45,304 nt of DNA. It comes from an uncultured Anaeromassilibacillus sp. (GTDB lineage: Bacteria; Bacillota; Clostridia; Oscillospirales; Acutalibacteraceae). A program made the translations under genes and the position numbers. The stretch covers positions 1 to 45,304 of the forward strand of contig CAKNKY010000019.1 in assembly GCA_930987725.1 (NCBI GenBank), in the 5' to 3' direction. A model generated the notes under the pieces. That model did no database searches and was not told the origin of the DNA. It saw only the letters and a program-made list of their open reading frames with translations. Shown piece by piece: positions 1 through 7,530 of the stretch (the stretch's first letter is position 1; each line of letters begins with the position of its first letter).

Positions 1-54
1 TATTCCTGCACCAGGGGCTCTTTTTGTGCTGTCTGCACAATCTGGGGCGGTTCA
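1..54. repeat. Left copy of 54-bp terminal inverted repeat (probable IS end)
   Basis: The first 54 bases are the exact reverse complement of 45250-45303. Read outward from the contig, the repeat begins TGAACCGCCCC, which resembles the terminal repeats of IS3-family-like insertion sequences. Identity stops exactly at that TGA, as expected if the boundary is the end of a mobile element. No transposase gene is inside the window, so the element identity is inferred from the terminus only. The 54-base length could also reflect an assembly k-mer overlap. Confidence 0.75.
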
Positions 55-151
55 CTGTTTTGCTTTCATTGGGAGCCGATTTTTGCGCATTATTTGGGAA
101 AGGGACTATGGGCAGCCCCTGTTTTTATCTCGGGCAGTGCACCGAAAGCGG

Positions 152-1237
152 TCAAACAGGGGTGACGTCCTCAAATGCCTGCGTTCCGGCAAGCGGCACG
201 GAAAGCGGCACGGAAAGCGGTTCTTGACGATCCGTGAGATCGGCCAGGCTGAACCGGCGGATGCAGTGGTTGTCGTATGTCGTCCAATAGGCCCGCAAGG
301 ACTCCGCGCAGTACACGGCGGTGTACACGGTGTAGTCGTAGGGCAGCACGTCCCAATCCAGCGCGGTGGCGGCTGCCGTGTGGCTCACCCGCACCAGGCC
401 GAGCGGGAAAGCGGCGCTCTGGAACAAGCGCATCATCCGGCCGACGCCCTCCGGTTCGTCTTTTCCGGGCACGGCATATTTTTTGAGAAAAGCCAGCCGC
501 ACAAAGCGCGAAGGGGAACTCCAGTCTCCCGGAAGGCCCTGCGCCCCGCTCCCGGAAAAGCACTGCTCGAGCGTCTCTTCCGGGAACTCCACCGTGGGAT
601 AATCCTCCGCCCGGATGCCGGCATAATTCAGAAGGTTTTGCCGGTGCCAGGGGTAGCCAGGGCTGTTCGTCATTACGCCCAGTGTATGGCGGTAGATGTG
701 AAGGCCTTCCGCGTCCGGCTCCACCACGATGGTTTCGCCCGTTCTGTCGCTGAAGGACCAGTGCAGCGGCGGCACGGCGCCCAGCAGAGGCACGGCTGCC
801 AGCGTCGTTTTCTCCGCAAGCAGCTGCGCCGCCTCCGCCACCGAAGCGCAGTTTGCCAGCACATGATAGACAAGATAAGGCGGCTGGAGCATCTGCGTGC
901 CGGGGCGCGCCGCGTCCGCATAGCAGGCAAAGCCCCTGTAATAGAGCTGGCCGCCCATGAGGCCGCGCTCGTTGATCCCTTCATAGAGCACGGGCGTGGG
1001 CGACAGCGCCAGCCCCACGCCTGCACAGGCGTACCGTGCCGAGGCAGGCGAGCTGCACCCTTCCGGACCCGTCACCCCGTAGTATGCGGTGCCGCGCGGC
1101 AGAAAAGTCATGGCGGCGCCCTCCGCCAGCCGATCAAAATCGTAATTTCTGCCCCACAGATGAAGCCCATCCTCCGTCTGCCAGGAAAGGGCACTGCACC
1201 CGGCGCCCAACCCCAGATCCCTGCCGGTTTTCCTCAT
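152..1237 (-). CDS. Choloylglycine hydrolase / penicillin V acylase family protein (Ntn hydrolase)
   Basis: A 361-residue linear-amide C-N hydrolase of the family that includes bile salt hydrolases and penicillin V acylases. Visible family features, in order, are GCSALSW (candidate nucleophile Cys14), RNYDFD at 30-35, the NERGLMGG segment, MTNSPGYPWH and GLPGDWSSPSRFVR. The ATG at 1237 has GGAGG about ten bases upstream, so I prefer it to the longer frame. In characterised members the nucleophilic Cys becomes N-terminal after removal of Met or a short propeptide. Here 13 residues would have to be removed, which is unusual. The C-terminal coding sequence contains a tandem 12-base repeat (195-218) encoding LSVP twice. 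It lies downstream of the sugar operon but behind a terminator, so it is probably separate. The substrate (bile salt, N-acyl amide or penicillin V) cannot be told from sequence. Confidence 0.85.
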   Translation of the reverse strand: MRKTGRDLGLGAGCSALSWQTEDGLHLWGRNYDFDRLAEGAAMTFLPRGTAYYGVTGPEGCSSPASARYACAGVGLALSPTPVLYEGINERGLMGGQLYYRGFACYADAARPGTQMLQPPYLVYHVLANCASVAEAAQLLAEKTTLAAVPLLGAVPPLHWSFSDRTGETIVVEPDAEGLHIYRHTLGVMTNSPGYPWHRQNLLNYAGIRAEDYPTVEFPEETLEQCFSGSGAQGLPGDWSSPSRFVRLAFLKKYAVPGKDEPEGVGRMMRLFQSAAFPLGLVRVSHTAAATALDWDVLPYDYTVYTAVYCAESLRAYWTTYDNHCIRRFSLADLTDRQEPLSVPLSVPLAGTQAFEDVTPV

Positions 1238-1293
1238 TGTCTGCAAACCTCCTTTTTCGCCCTGCCGCCTTCGGGCAGAGCTCTGCACCGGTT

Positions 1294-1299
1294 AGTATA
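1294..1299 (-). promoter_or_regulatory. Weak candidate -10 for the choloylglycine hydrolase
   Basis: TATACT on the minus strand lies about 57 bases upstream of the ATG at 1237. I see no good -35 at the right distance, so this is only a candidate. Confidence 0.3.
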
Positions 1300-1333
1300 C
1301 CCCCTTTTTTCGAAAAAGAGAAGCAAAAAAGAC

Positions 1334-1375
1334 ACAAAAACACCCGACCTTTTCCCGGGCGGGAAGGGCGGGTGT
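1334..1375 (-). terminator. Terminator of the sugar operon
   Basis: On the minus strand a CACCCG/CGGGTG stem with a GC-rich inner part is followed by a T-rich run (TTTTTGTG). It sits 60-100 bases beyond the stop of the isomerase gene and separates it from the choloylglycine hydrolase. Confidence 0.65.
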
Positions 1376-1435
1376 CTGGGGGCTCATGAACATTTCCGGC
1401 GTGTCCGGAAAAAACCGGGACGGTTTATCGTTTTA

Positions 1436-2845
1436 TTAAGAATGACGGTACACTTCGATGCCCATATAAGTGGAGAGGGCTTCCTCCAGAATGGCAGCGA
1501 CATGGCCGCGCACAAAACAGACGTGATGCTCAAACCCGTTTTTGCAGATGTACTGCAACAGCTGCTGCAGGTGCTCCACCTTGCAGTGTGCCACACCGCC
1601 CTTTGTGGGGATCGGCTCCGCCTCAAAGCTTCCCTCGCCTACATAAGCCTTCATCACACCGCCGGTGTCGTCCGTTGTCAGGCGCAGGAACGTCATTTCG
1701 CCGGGCGCCACCTGGCCCTTGCACGCGCCGAAGCAGTTTTCTTTTCCCAGCGTGCTGCCCAGGACGTCCAGGCATTCGATCTCGATGGGAGCACCAAAGA
1801 AATCCCTGGGGAAGTTCGAGCAGTGCAGGGCGACGCAGCGATCGCGATCCTCCCCCACATTGTTGTTCCAGTCCATCAGCGCGGCGGGCGTTCCGGCAGC
1901 CAAACCGGCGGCCAGCATGGAGAAGGCGCCCGTCACATCGCTCTCACAGGCGGAGGGCTTGCCGTGATTGCCCATCATGCTCATGGCCAGGCAGGCGGCG
2001 CAGCCGTAATTGTTCTCCAGGCTGTCCCAGCACTGCACCGTGGAAGCGCAGCAATCCAGTTCATCCACCTTTTCCTCCATGGCAAGGCAGAGGCGCGCCT
2101 GCTTTTCCAGCAGTTCTTCGGAGACAAACGAGGGGACATCCCCATAGCATCGAATTTCCTCCACCTTCCGGCGCACTGCGTCCTCCTGCGTCCAGTTCAT
2201 GGCACGGAAAATAATTTCCGAGAGATCCACCGTCTGCACGCTGACACCGTACTTCTGCAGAATTTTTTCAGAATACCGCACGGTGTTGAACGCCACGGGA
2301 CGTGCGCCCAGCATGGCGATGCGCGCGCCCTTCAATCCCCTGACAACACGGCAGACGCCCGCAAAGCGGATCAGGTCGCTGCGGAAGCTGTCGCACAGGA
2401 TGGGGCAGGTGTGCAGAGCGGTGAGCGAATAGGGAATGCCGCGCTGCCGCAGATTGTTGCATACGGAAATTTTCCCGCAGAAGGCGTCGCGCCGGTTGGC
2501 CATGTCCAGCCTGTCGAGGCTGTCGTCGCAGGCCTGCACAAGCACGGGCACGCGCAGATCGGCCAGGGTGATCGCTTCCGCCACGCCCAGTTCCTCGCCG
2601 AAATTCGGCAGAATCACCAGGATGCCGTCTATCTCATCCGCATGGGCGCGAAACAGGGCGGCACACGTCTTTGCCTCCTCATATGTCAGCACGGCGCCGT
2701 ACTGCGTATCCGTCTCCTCCACCATGACGCACCCATAGCCGAGTTCATCGAGCAGCTGCCGGATCTGGCTGCGTGCCGTCGCCACCAGGTGCGACGGAAA
2801 AAACGAACGGGTGGACACAATGACGCCAAATGTCTGCTTTTTCAC
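1436..2845 (-). CDS. L-fucose/L-arabinose isomerase-like sugar isomerase
   Basis: A 469-residue protein of the FucI/AraA-like fold, recognised from its general layout: an N-terminal Rossmann-like half with a VILPNFGEE segment, and a C-terminal half with SACESDVTGAFSML and ALMDWNNN. In this superfamily such acidic and His residues bind the catalytic metal, but I cannot assign each ligand by eye. The family interconverts aldoses and ketoses. The start is GTG, with AGGAG about eight bases upstream. It is the last gene of a minus-strand operon after a kinase and both halves of a transketolase. The expected role is the first step, aldose to ketose, ahead of phosphorylation. The true substrate is not shown by sequence. 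It is shorter than classical FucI (about 590) and close to AraA-type length. Confidence 0.75.
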   Translation of the reverse strand: MKKQTFGVIVSTRSFFPSHLVATARSQIRQLLDELGYGCVMVEETDTQYGAVLTYEEAKTCAALFRAHADEIDGILVILPNFGEELGVAEAITLADLRVPVLVQACDDSLDRLDMANRRDAFCGKISVCNNLRQRGIPYSLTALHTCPILCDSFRSDLIRFAGVCRVVRGLKGARIAMLGARPVAFNTVRYSEKILQKYGVSVQTVDLSEIIFRAMNWTQEDAVRRKVEEIRCYGDVPSFVSEELLEKQARLCLAMEEKVDELDCCASTVQCWDSLENNYGCAACLAMSMMGNHGKPSACESDVTGAFSMLAAGLAAGTPAALMDWNNNVGEDRDRCVALHCSNFPRDFFGAPIEIECLDVLGSTLGKENCFGACKGQVAPGEMTFLRLTTDDTGGVMKAYVGEGSFEAEPIPTKGGVAHCKVEHLQQLLQYICKNGFEHHVCFVRGHVAAILEEALSTYMGIEVYRHS

Positions 2846-2891
2846 AAGACCATCTCCTCTTTCTCAACGGCAGGCCCGCGCCCGCCCTCTT

Positions 2892-4370
2892 TTAAAGTGT
2901 TCCGCCCGCCAGCAGCTCCACAGCACGCCGCCAGCCGGCCATCATTTCCTCCGCTTTCTCCCGGGGCATGTGCGGCAGGATTTCACGGTAAGCCGCATGG
3001 GAAAACCACTCGTCCTCCTCCGCGAGGCCGGCGCCCCGCGCCGCACAGAACGCCGCGCCCGCGCCGGAAAGCTCCTCCGTGGCGCTGATCCGGATCGGCA
3101 GGCCGAGCAGATCCGCCTGCAGCTGCATGAGGAACGCATCCCTCGTGGGGCCGCCGTCCGCGCAAAGATCGCGCAGAGCGGGGCCCTCTCCCGCCTGCAG
3201 AGCGGCGGCCACGTCCGCAATCTGGTAAGCGATGCATTCCTCGGCGGCGCGCACAAGATGCGCCCGCTTTGTGGAACGGTTCATGCCCACAAACGCCGCC
3301 CGCACCTTGTCGTTGAAGTAGGGGGCGCCCAATCCGCTGAAAGCGGGAACCAAATACACGCCGTTTGTGCTCGGAACCGAAGCCGCAATGCGGCCGGCGT
3401 CGGAAGCCCGCTCCAGCAGCTCCACATCCTGCGTCAGCCACTGGATGACGGCGCCGATGTAATTGACATTGCCCTCCAGCACATAATTCACCTCATGCTG
3501 CACACCCCAGGCCAGGCTTGTGACAACGCCTTCCCTGGCTTTCGGCCGCTGCGGACCGGCATTCATCATGAGGGAAGAGCCTGTGCCGTACGTCACCTTG
3601 GCCTCCCCCGGCCGCACGCACCTGTTCCCGTAAAGGGCGGCGTGGCTGTCCCCCAAAACACCGTGCACGGGAACCGGTTTCGGGAACAGGCCTCCCATGG
3701 TCGTCTCCCCGAAGAAGCTGTCGCTCATGCGGATCTGCGGCAGGCACTCCGCCGTAAGCCCGAAGGCGGCGGCCAGCTCCGCGTCCCAGTCAAGCGTGTC
3801 CAGATTCAAAAGCTGCGTGCGGCTGGCGTTGGAATATTCGGTGGCAAATATTCCCGTCAGATTCCAGAGCAGCCAGGCGTCCACGGTGCCGCACCGAAGC
3901 GTGCCGCGCGCCAGCGCCCGCTGCGCTTTCGGCTCGTTTTCCAGCATCCATGCAAATTTTGCGGCGGAAAAGTAAGGGGAAAGCGGCAGGCCCGTTTTGG
4001 CTTTCACGGAATCGGCCAGCCCCTGCGCTTCCAGCCGTGCGCACTGCTGCGATGCACGCCCGCACTGCCAGACAACAGCCTCGCAGACAGGTTCGCCGGT
4101 GGAAGCATCCCAGCAAACGGCCGTTTCGCGCTGGTTGCTGATGCCCACGGCACGGATTTCCTCCGGCCGGACTGCCGCTTTCTCAACGGCCAGGGCGGCG
4201 GCGCGCAGCGTATTCCTGAGGATTTCCACCGGGTCATGGCCCACCCAGCCCAGATCATTTGTCAGCTGGCGGTGCGGCACGTCGGCGCGCGCCAGCAAAC
4301 GGCCTTCCGAATCCCAGACAAGGCCCTTCGTCACAGAGGTGCTCTGATCGATGGAGAGAAACAACGCCAT
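2892..4370 (-). CDS. FGGY-family carbohydrate kinase, glycerol kinase-like
   Basis: A 492-residue ATP-dependent sugar/polyol kinase. The N-terminus has the phosphate loop MALFLSIDQSTS. The substrate-site residues of glycerol kinase are present at equivalent places by eye: NQRET (Arg81, Glu82), Trp101, Tyr133 in LSPYFSAAK, and Asp241 in GDSHAAL. The last motif reads GDQQAAL in typical GlpK, so the pocket differs next to the catalytic base. The C-terminal domain carries the DGGPTRDAFLMQLQAD and SGAGAAFCAA segments of the family. It starts four bases after the transketolase C-subunit stop and precedes the isomerase gene by 46 bases. Given these neighbours, phosphorylation of a ketose (apulose, erythrulose or similar) is more likely than simple glycerol metabolism, but this is inference. 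Confidence 0.85.
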   Translation of the reverse strand: MALFLSIDQSTSVTKGLVWDSEGRLLARADVPHRQLTNDLGWVGHDPVEILRNTLRAAALAVEKAAVRPEEIRAVGISNQRETAVCWDASTGEPVCEAVVWQCGRASQQCARLEAQGLADSVKAKTGLPLSPYFSAAKFAWMLENEPKAQRALARGTLRCGTVDAWLLWNLTGIFATEYSNASRTQLLNLDTLDWDAELAAAFGLTAECLPQIRMSDSFFGETTMGGLFPKPVPVHGVLGDSHAALYGNRCVRPGEAKVTYGTGSSLMMNAGPQRPKAREGVVTSLAWGVQHEVNYVLEGNVNYIGAVIQWLTQDVELLERASDAGRIAASVPSTNGVYLVPAFSGLGAPYFNDKVRAAFVGMNRSTKRAHLVRAAEECIAYQIADVAAALQAGEGPALRDLCADGGPTRDAFLMQLQADLLGLPIRISATEELSGAGAAFCAARGAGLAEEDEWFSHAAYREILPHMPREKAEEMMAGWRRAVELLAGGTL

Positions 4371-4374
4371 GCTG

Positions 4375-5313
4375 TCACCTCCCCTTGCCGAGAAGGCGCA
4401 GGGCCTGATCCGCGATGGCCTCCCCCGTCAGGCCGTAAGCCCGGAACAGATCCGCGGAAGCGCCCACACGGCATTCCGAATCCGGGAATCCGAGAATCTT
4501 CACGGGCACCGGCCTGTTTTCCACCACCGTGCGGGCCACCTGCTCGCCCAGGCCGCCGCAGACGCTGTGCTCCTCCACCGTGAGAATCGCGCCCGTCTCC
4601 TCCGCGGCGCGGATCACGGCCTCCTCATCGAACGGCTTGATGGAGAAGAAGTCCAGCACACGGGCGCTGACGCCGCGCTGCGCAAGCAACTCTGCGGCCT
4701 GCAGCGCCTGCCAGACGCATTCGCCGCAGGCCGCCAGCGTCACATCGGAGCCCTGGCGCGCCAGCTTGGCCCTTCCCACCTGGAATGTTTCCTCTTCCCC
4801 GTAAACCGATTCCACATCTCCGCGGCCCATGCGCAGAAAAGCGGGGCCTTCATAACCGGTCAGCCAGCGGGTAAGAAAGCGCGTCTGCACGGCATCGGCC
4901 GGCACAAACACGGAAAGCCCGGGCAGGGCCCGCATGCCGGCAATGTCGTGCAGGCTGGTGTGCGTGCAGCCCAGCGGGCCATAACTGACGCCGGCCGAAA
5001 CGCCCACAATCTTCACGTTCGTATGGTTGTAAGCTACGTCGACCTTGATTTGCTCATAGGCGCGGGCCGTCAAGAAACAGGACGGGCCCGCTACAAAGAC
5101 GTTTTTCCCCATGAGCGCCGCACCGGCCGCCACCGCAACGGCATTTTGCTCCGCGATGCCCAGCTCCAGACTCTGGTTCGGGAGCTCCTTAAAGAAGTCG
5201 CCGATGGTTACACTGCCGCGGCTGTCTGTTGCCATGGCCCAAATCTGCGGGTTCTGCCTGGCCTGTGCCAACAGTTCACTGGAAAACGCCTTCCGGCAAG
5301 AGACTTTAGCCAC
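4375..5313 (-). CDS. Transketolase C-terminal subunit (Pyr and C-terminal domains)
   Basis: A 312-residue protein corresponding to the second half of transketolase or DXP synthase-like enzymes: pyrimidine-binding domain (about 1-170) followed by the C-terminal domain. LELGIAEQNA contains Glu55, equivalent to the glutamate that activates the thiamine pyrophosphate cofactor. The start is GTG at 5313, with a purine-rich ribosome site about eight bases before it. It overlaps the stop of the N-terminal subunit by eight bases (GTGGCTAA), which points to translational coupling and equal amounts of the two subunits. The longer in-frame extension lies inside the neighbour and is not needed. Together with 5306-6127 it forms a two-subunit transketolase. 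Its acceptor and donor are not visible from sequence. Confidence 0.88.
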   Translation of the reverse strand: MAKVSCRKAFSSELLAQARQNPQIWAMATDSRGSVTIGDFFKELPNQSLELGIAEQNAVAVAAGAALMGKNVFVAGPSCFLTARAYEQIKVDVAYNHTNVKIVGVSAGVSYGPLGCTHTSLHDIAGMRALPGLSVFVPADAVQTRFLTRWLTGYEGPAFLRMGRGDVESVYGEEETFQVGRAKLARQGSDVTLAACGECVWQALQAAELLAQRGVSARVLDFFSIKPFDEEAVIRAAEETGAILTVEEHSVCGGLGEQVARTVVENRPVPVKILGFPDSECRVGASADLFRAYGLTGEAIADQALRLLGKGR

Positions 5314-6127
5314 GGGAAACCGCCCCCCTTCGCTGTTCCAACTGGGCCCGAATGCACGCATACTGTTCCTCATCCGGCACAAGGTGATGCCATTCCGCCT
5401 TGTTCTCCATCAGTTCGCTGCCGTAGCCCTTCACGGTGTTTGCAATCACGGCAACGGGCTTTTGCGGACTGCGCAGGCGCAGCGCGCGCACCAGCTCCTC
5501 GCTGTTGTGGCCGCTGCACTCCACCGCTTCCCAGCCAAAGTCGCGATACCGCGCGGCAAGCGGGGAGAGCGGCATCACCTGCTCCGTGTTCCCCGAAATC
5601 TGCAGCCGGTTCCGGTCCACAATGGCCGTCAGGTTTTCCAGGCCGTACTTTCCGGCCGCCATGGCCGCCTCCCACACGGAGCCCTCGTCCTGCTCGCCGT
5701 CTCCCATCAGGACATAGATATGTGCCGGGCTGCCATCCCGCCGGGCTGCAGCCGCCATGCCCACGGCAAGCGAAAGCCCATGGCCGAGCGCGCCGGTCGC
5801 GGCCTCTACGCCGGGGATCTTGCGGGTGGGGTGTTCGGCCAGCGCCGTGTCAAACCGGGCGTAGCTGAGCAGCCGTTCCCTGGGGAAAAACCCCCGATCG
5901 GCAAGCACGGCATACAGCGCTTCCGCGCAATGCCCTTTGCTGAGCAGGAAACGGTCGCGATCCGCCTCCCCGCGTTTTATTTTTTCCGTGTCCATGACGC
6001 GGTAATAGAGCGCGCATAGAATGTCCATGCAGCTCATGCTGCCGCCGATATGGCCGGTGCGCGCCCGGTAAACCATATCCAGCACGTCCAGCCTTCTGTC
6101 AAAGGCGATGTGTTCCAGTGTCTCCAT
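5306..6127 (-). CDS. Transketolase N-terminal subunit (TPP-binding PP domain)
   Basis: A 273-residue thiamine pyrophosphate-binding half of transketolase. The cofactor motif runs from GDGEQDEG (142-149) to DRNRLQ (Asp171, Asn173), and His26 in TGHIGGS plus SKGH match the usual active-site histidines. The ATG at 6127 begins METLEHIAF as in other split transketolases; the longer frame has no added family sequence. It is the first gene of the four-gene sugar operon, divergent from the lacI-type gene. Split transketolases occur in pentose catabolism, in sulfoquinovose degradation and in apiose catabolism (AptA/AptB). The companion kinase and isomerase favour the last type, but no substrate-specific residue is recognised. 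Confidence 0.88.
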   Translation of the reverse strand: METLEHIAFDRRLDVLDMVYRARTGHIGGSMSCMDILCALYYRVMDTEKIKRGEADRDRFLLSKGHCAEALYAVLADRGFFPRERLLSYARFDTALAEHPTRKIPGVEAATGALGHGLSLAVGMAAAARRDGSPAHIYVLMGDGEQDEGSVWEAAMAAGKYGLENLTAIVDRNRLQISGNTEQVMPLSPLAARYRDFGWEAVECSGHNSEELVRALRLRSPQKPVAVIANTVKGYGSELMENKAEWHHLVPDEEQYACIRAQLEQRRGAVSRG

Positions 6128-6226
6128 CGTGCTGCCCTGCTCTTCCTTTCCCGGAACAACGCCGCTCCGTGGGCAGGCAAACCGGAAACGCTCACGGGGC
6201 CGCATGTTCTAAAATGATTGAACCGC

Positions 6227-6232
6227 ATTATA
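6227..6232 (-). promoter_or_regulatory. Candidate -10 of the sugar operon promoter
   Basis: TATAAT on the minus strand about 100 bases upstream of the transketolase N-subunit ATG. No convincing -35 is found at 16-18 bases, which would fit an activator-dependent or weak promoter. Confidence 0.4.
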
Positions 6233-6283
6233 CGCTTTTCTTTTTCATTTTATAAAAACAAGGCTTCCTTTTCAATCTTTTCC

Positions 6284-6323
6284 ATATGAATGATATATTT
6301 TATCTAAAATCTATCATTCATAT
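6284..6323. promoter_or_regulatory. 12-bp perfect inverted repeat, candidate operator
   Basis: ATATGAATGATA at 6284-6295 is repeated exactly in inverted orientation at 6312-6323 with 16 bases between. The arm-to-arm centre distance is 28 bases. It sits in the divergent region next to a LacI-type gene. LacI sites are usually compact palindromes, so this may instead be two half-site pairs or a site for another regulator. Confidence 0.5.
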
Positions 6324-6471
6324 TTGGAGCTATTCTCCATCAATTTTCCTTATTTCTTTCAAATTTACTAAATCATTTAATAAACACATGGACTTCCGCC
6401 CTGCTTTATGATAAAATAAACACACAAAAGCCTGCGCCACATAGAAAGAACACAGGCCGGGAGGAATTCAT

Positions 6472-7482
6472 ATGGCTGTGTATGCAAAAGACATTGCGGC
6501 AAAGCTTGGGCTTTCCCCCGCAGCCGTTTCCCTGGCGCTGCGCGGAAAACCGGGGATCGGGCAGGAGACACGGGACCGGATCCTCAGAACGGCTGCAGAG
6601 ATGGGGTACCAGAAAAAAGAGAATGCAAGCCGCCCCTCCCTGTGTCTGGTGCTGTACAAAAGGCATGGCGCCGTTGTGCGCGACACCGATTTCTTTGCCG
6701 CGCTGACGGAAAGCATCACCAGGCAGGCGCGGCTGCTCGGCTATGAACTTCTTATCACCTATTTTTACGGGAACCAGGACAGCGCCGAACAGCTCCGCTC
6801 CCTGAAAGCTTCGCCCTGCGACGGCATTCTGCTGCTGGCCACGGAAATGGTCGCAGCCGATTTTCCCCCCTTCCGCAGCCTGACCGTTCCCCTCGTGGTG
6901 CTGGACAGCTATTTCCCGGATGAAAAATATGATTCCGTGCTCATCAACAATGTCTACGGAGCCAAGCGGGCCGTGCAGTATCTGATTGCACAAGGCCATT
7001 CCGAGATTGGTTACCTTTCCTCCAAAGTGATGATCCGGAACTTTCACGAACGGCAGGACGGCTGGCTGCGCGGCATCCAGACCATTCCGGTTGCAAACGG
7101 CTCCAGGCATCATGTGGTGAAGGTTTCCCCCACGGCGGACGGAGCATTCCGGGACATGGCGGCCTATCTCCAGCTGGGCGGCAAACTTCCCACGGCCTTT
7201 TTTGCAGACAACGATCTCATCGCCATTTCCTGCGCCCGTGCTCTGCGGGCTGCGGGGTACCGGATCCCCGAGGATGTTTCCCTGATCGGGGTGGACGGCA
7301 TTGCCGCCGGGGAACTGCTGGACCCTCCCCTCACCACCATGCGGGTCCCCACGGATCAGCTCGGCATTGCCGCCGTTAACCGCCTGGTGGAGCGCATCCG
7401 CGGGCTGGCGCCCGGCCTTGTGAAGATCCAGGTAGCCATGGAGCTTTTGGAACGCGGCAGCGTCCTGCCGATTCGCACATGA
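6472..7482 (+). CDS. LacI-family transcriptional regulator
   Basis: A 336-residue one-component regulator. Residues 1-50 form the LacI helix-turn-helix and hinge (YAKDIAAKLGLSPAAVSLAL, then IGQETRDRIL and AEMGYQ). From about residue 57 a periplasmic-binding-protein-like sugar domain follows, with typical segments CDGILLLATE, VVLDSY, INNVYGAKRAVQYL and FFADNDLIA. The ATG has GGGAGG eight bases upstream. It is divergent from the transketolase-kinase-isomerase operon, so the simplest role is repression of that operon until the sugar or an intermediate binds. The effector is not known. Confidence 0.92.
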   Translation: MAVYAKDIAAKLGLSPAAVSLALRGKPGIGQETRDRILRTAAEMGYQKKENASRPSLCLVLYKRHGAVVRDTDFFAALTESITRQARLLGYELLITYFYGNQDSAEQLRSLKASPCDGILLLATEMVAADFPPFRSLTVPLVVLDSYFPDEKYDSVLINNVYGAKRAVQYLIAQGHSEIGYLSSKVMIRNFHERQDGWLRGIQTIPVANGSRHHVVKVSPTADGAFRDMAAYLQLGGKLPTAFFADNDLIAISCARALRAAGYRIPEDVSLIGVDGIAAGELLDPPLTTMRVPTDQLGIAAVNRLVERIRGLAPGLVKIQVAMELLERGSVLPIRT

Positions 7483-7489
7483 CATAAAA

Positions 7490-7523
7490 CGGCCCCGCGC
7501 CGCCGGAAGGCGGCGCGGGGCCG
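7490..7523. terminator. Shared convergent terminator, 15-bp GC stem
   Basis: A perfect 15-bp stem (7490-7504 with 7509-7523) closed by a GGAA loop lies between the stops of two convergent genes. On the minus strand it is followed by TTTTATGTC, so it terminates the ABC operon as a classical hairpin. On the plus strand there is no T-run, but it may still stop lacI transcription. Confidence 0.85.
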
Positions 7524-7530
7524 TGATTGC

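Larger units (their letters stand above)
6128..6471. promoter_or_regulatory. Divergent AT-rich control region between the sugar operon and lacI-type gene
   Basis: A 344-base gap that is strikingly AT-rich against its GC-rich surroundings. It holds a 12-bp inverted repeat (6284-6323) and a candidate minus-strand -10 (TATAAT, 6227-6232). The lacI-type gene has a clear GGGAGG ribosome site just before its ATG. No small gene was seen. Confidence 0.6.

Noticed and set aside
195-218. Tandem 12-base repeat as a start of a repeat array
   Set aside because: Only two copies, in frame within the end of a gene; no spacer pattern, so not CRISPR or a satellite.
26-3088. A 1020-residue open frame on the plus strand
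   Set aside because: It runs antisense to the choloylglycine hydrolase, isomerase and part of the kinase gene. Its composition (Arg, Pro, His, Gly) is typical of GC-rich antisense frames, and it shows no domain.
2811-5868. Long plus-strand frames opposite the kinase and transketolase genes
   Set aside because: Antisense shadows with no family features; the minus-strand genes have motifs, ribosome sites and coupled starts.
1436-6127. Sulfoquinovose degradation by the sulfo-transketolase route
   Set aside because: That route also uses a split transketolase and an isomerase, but it needs no FGGY kinase, and no sulfolactaldehyde dehydrogenase/reductase or sulfonate exporter gene is nearby. Kept only as an alternative to test.
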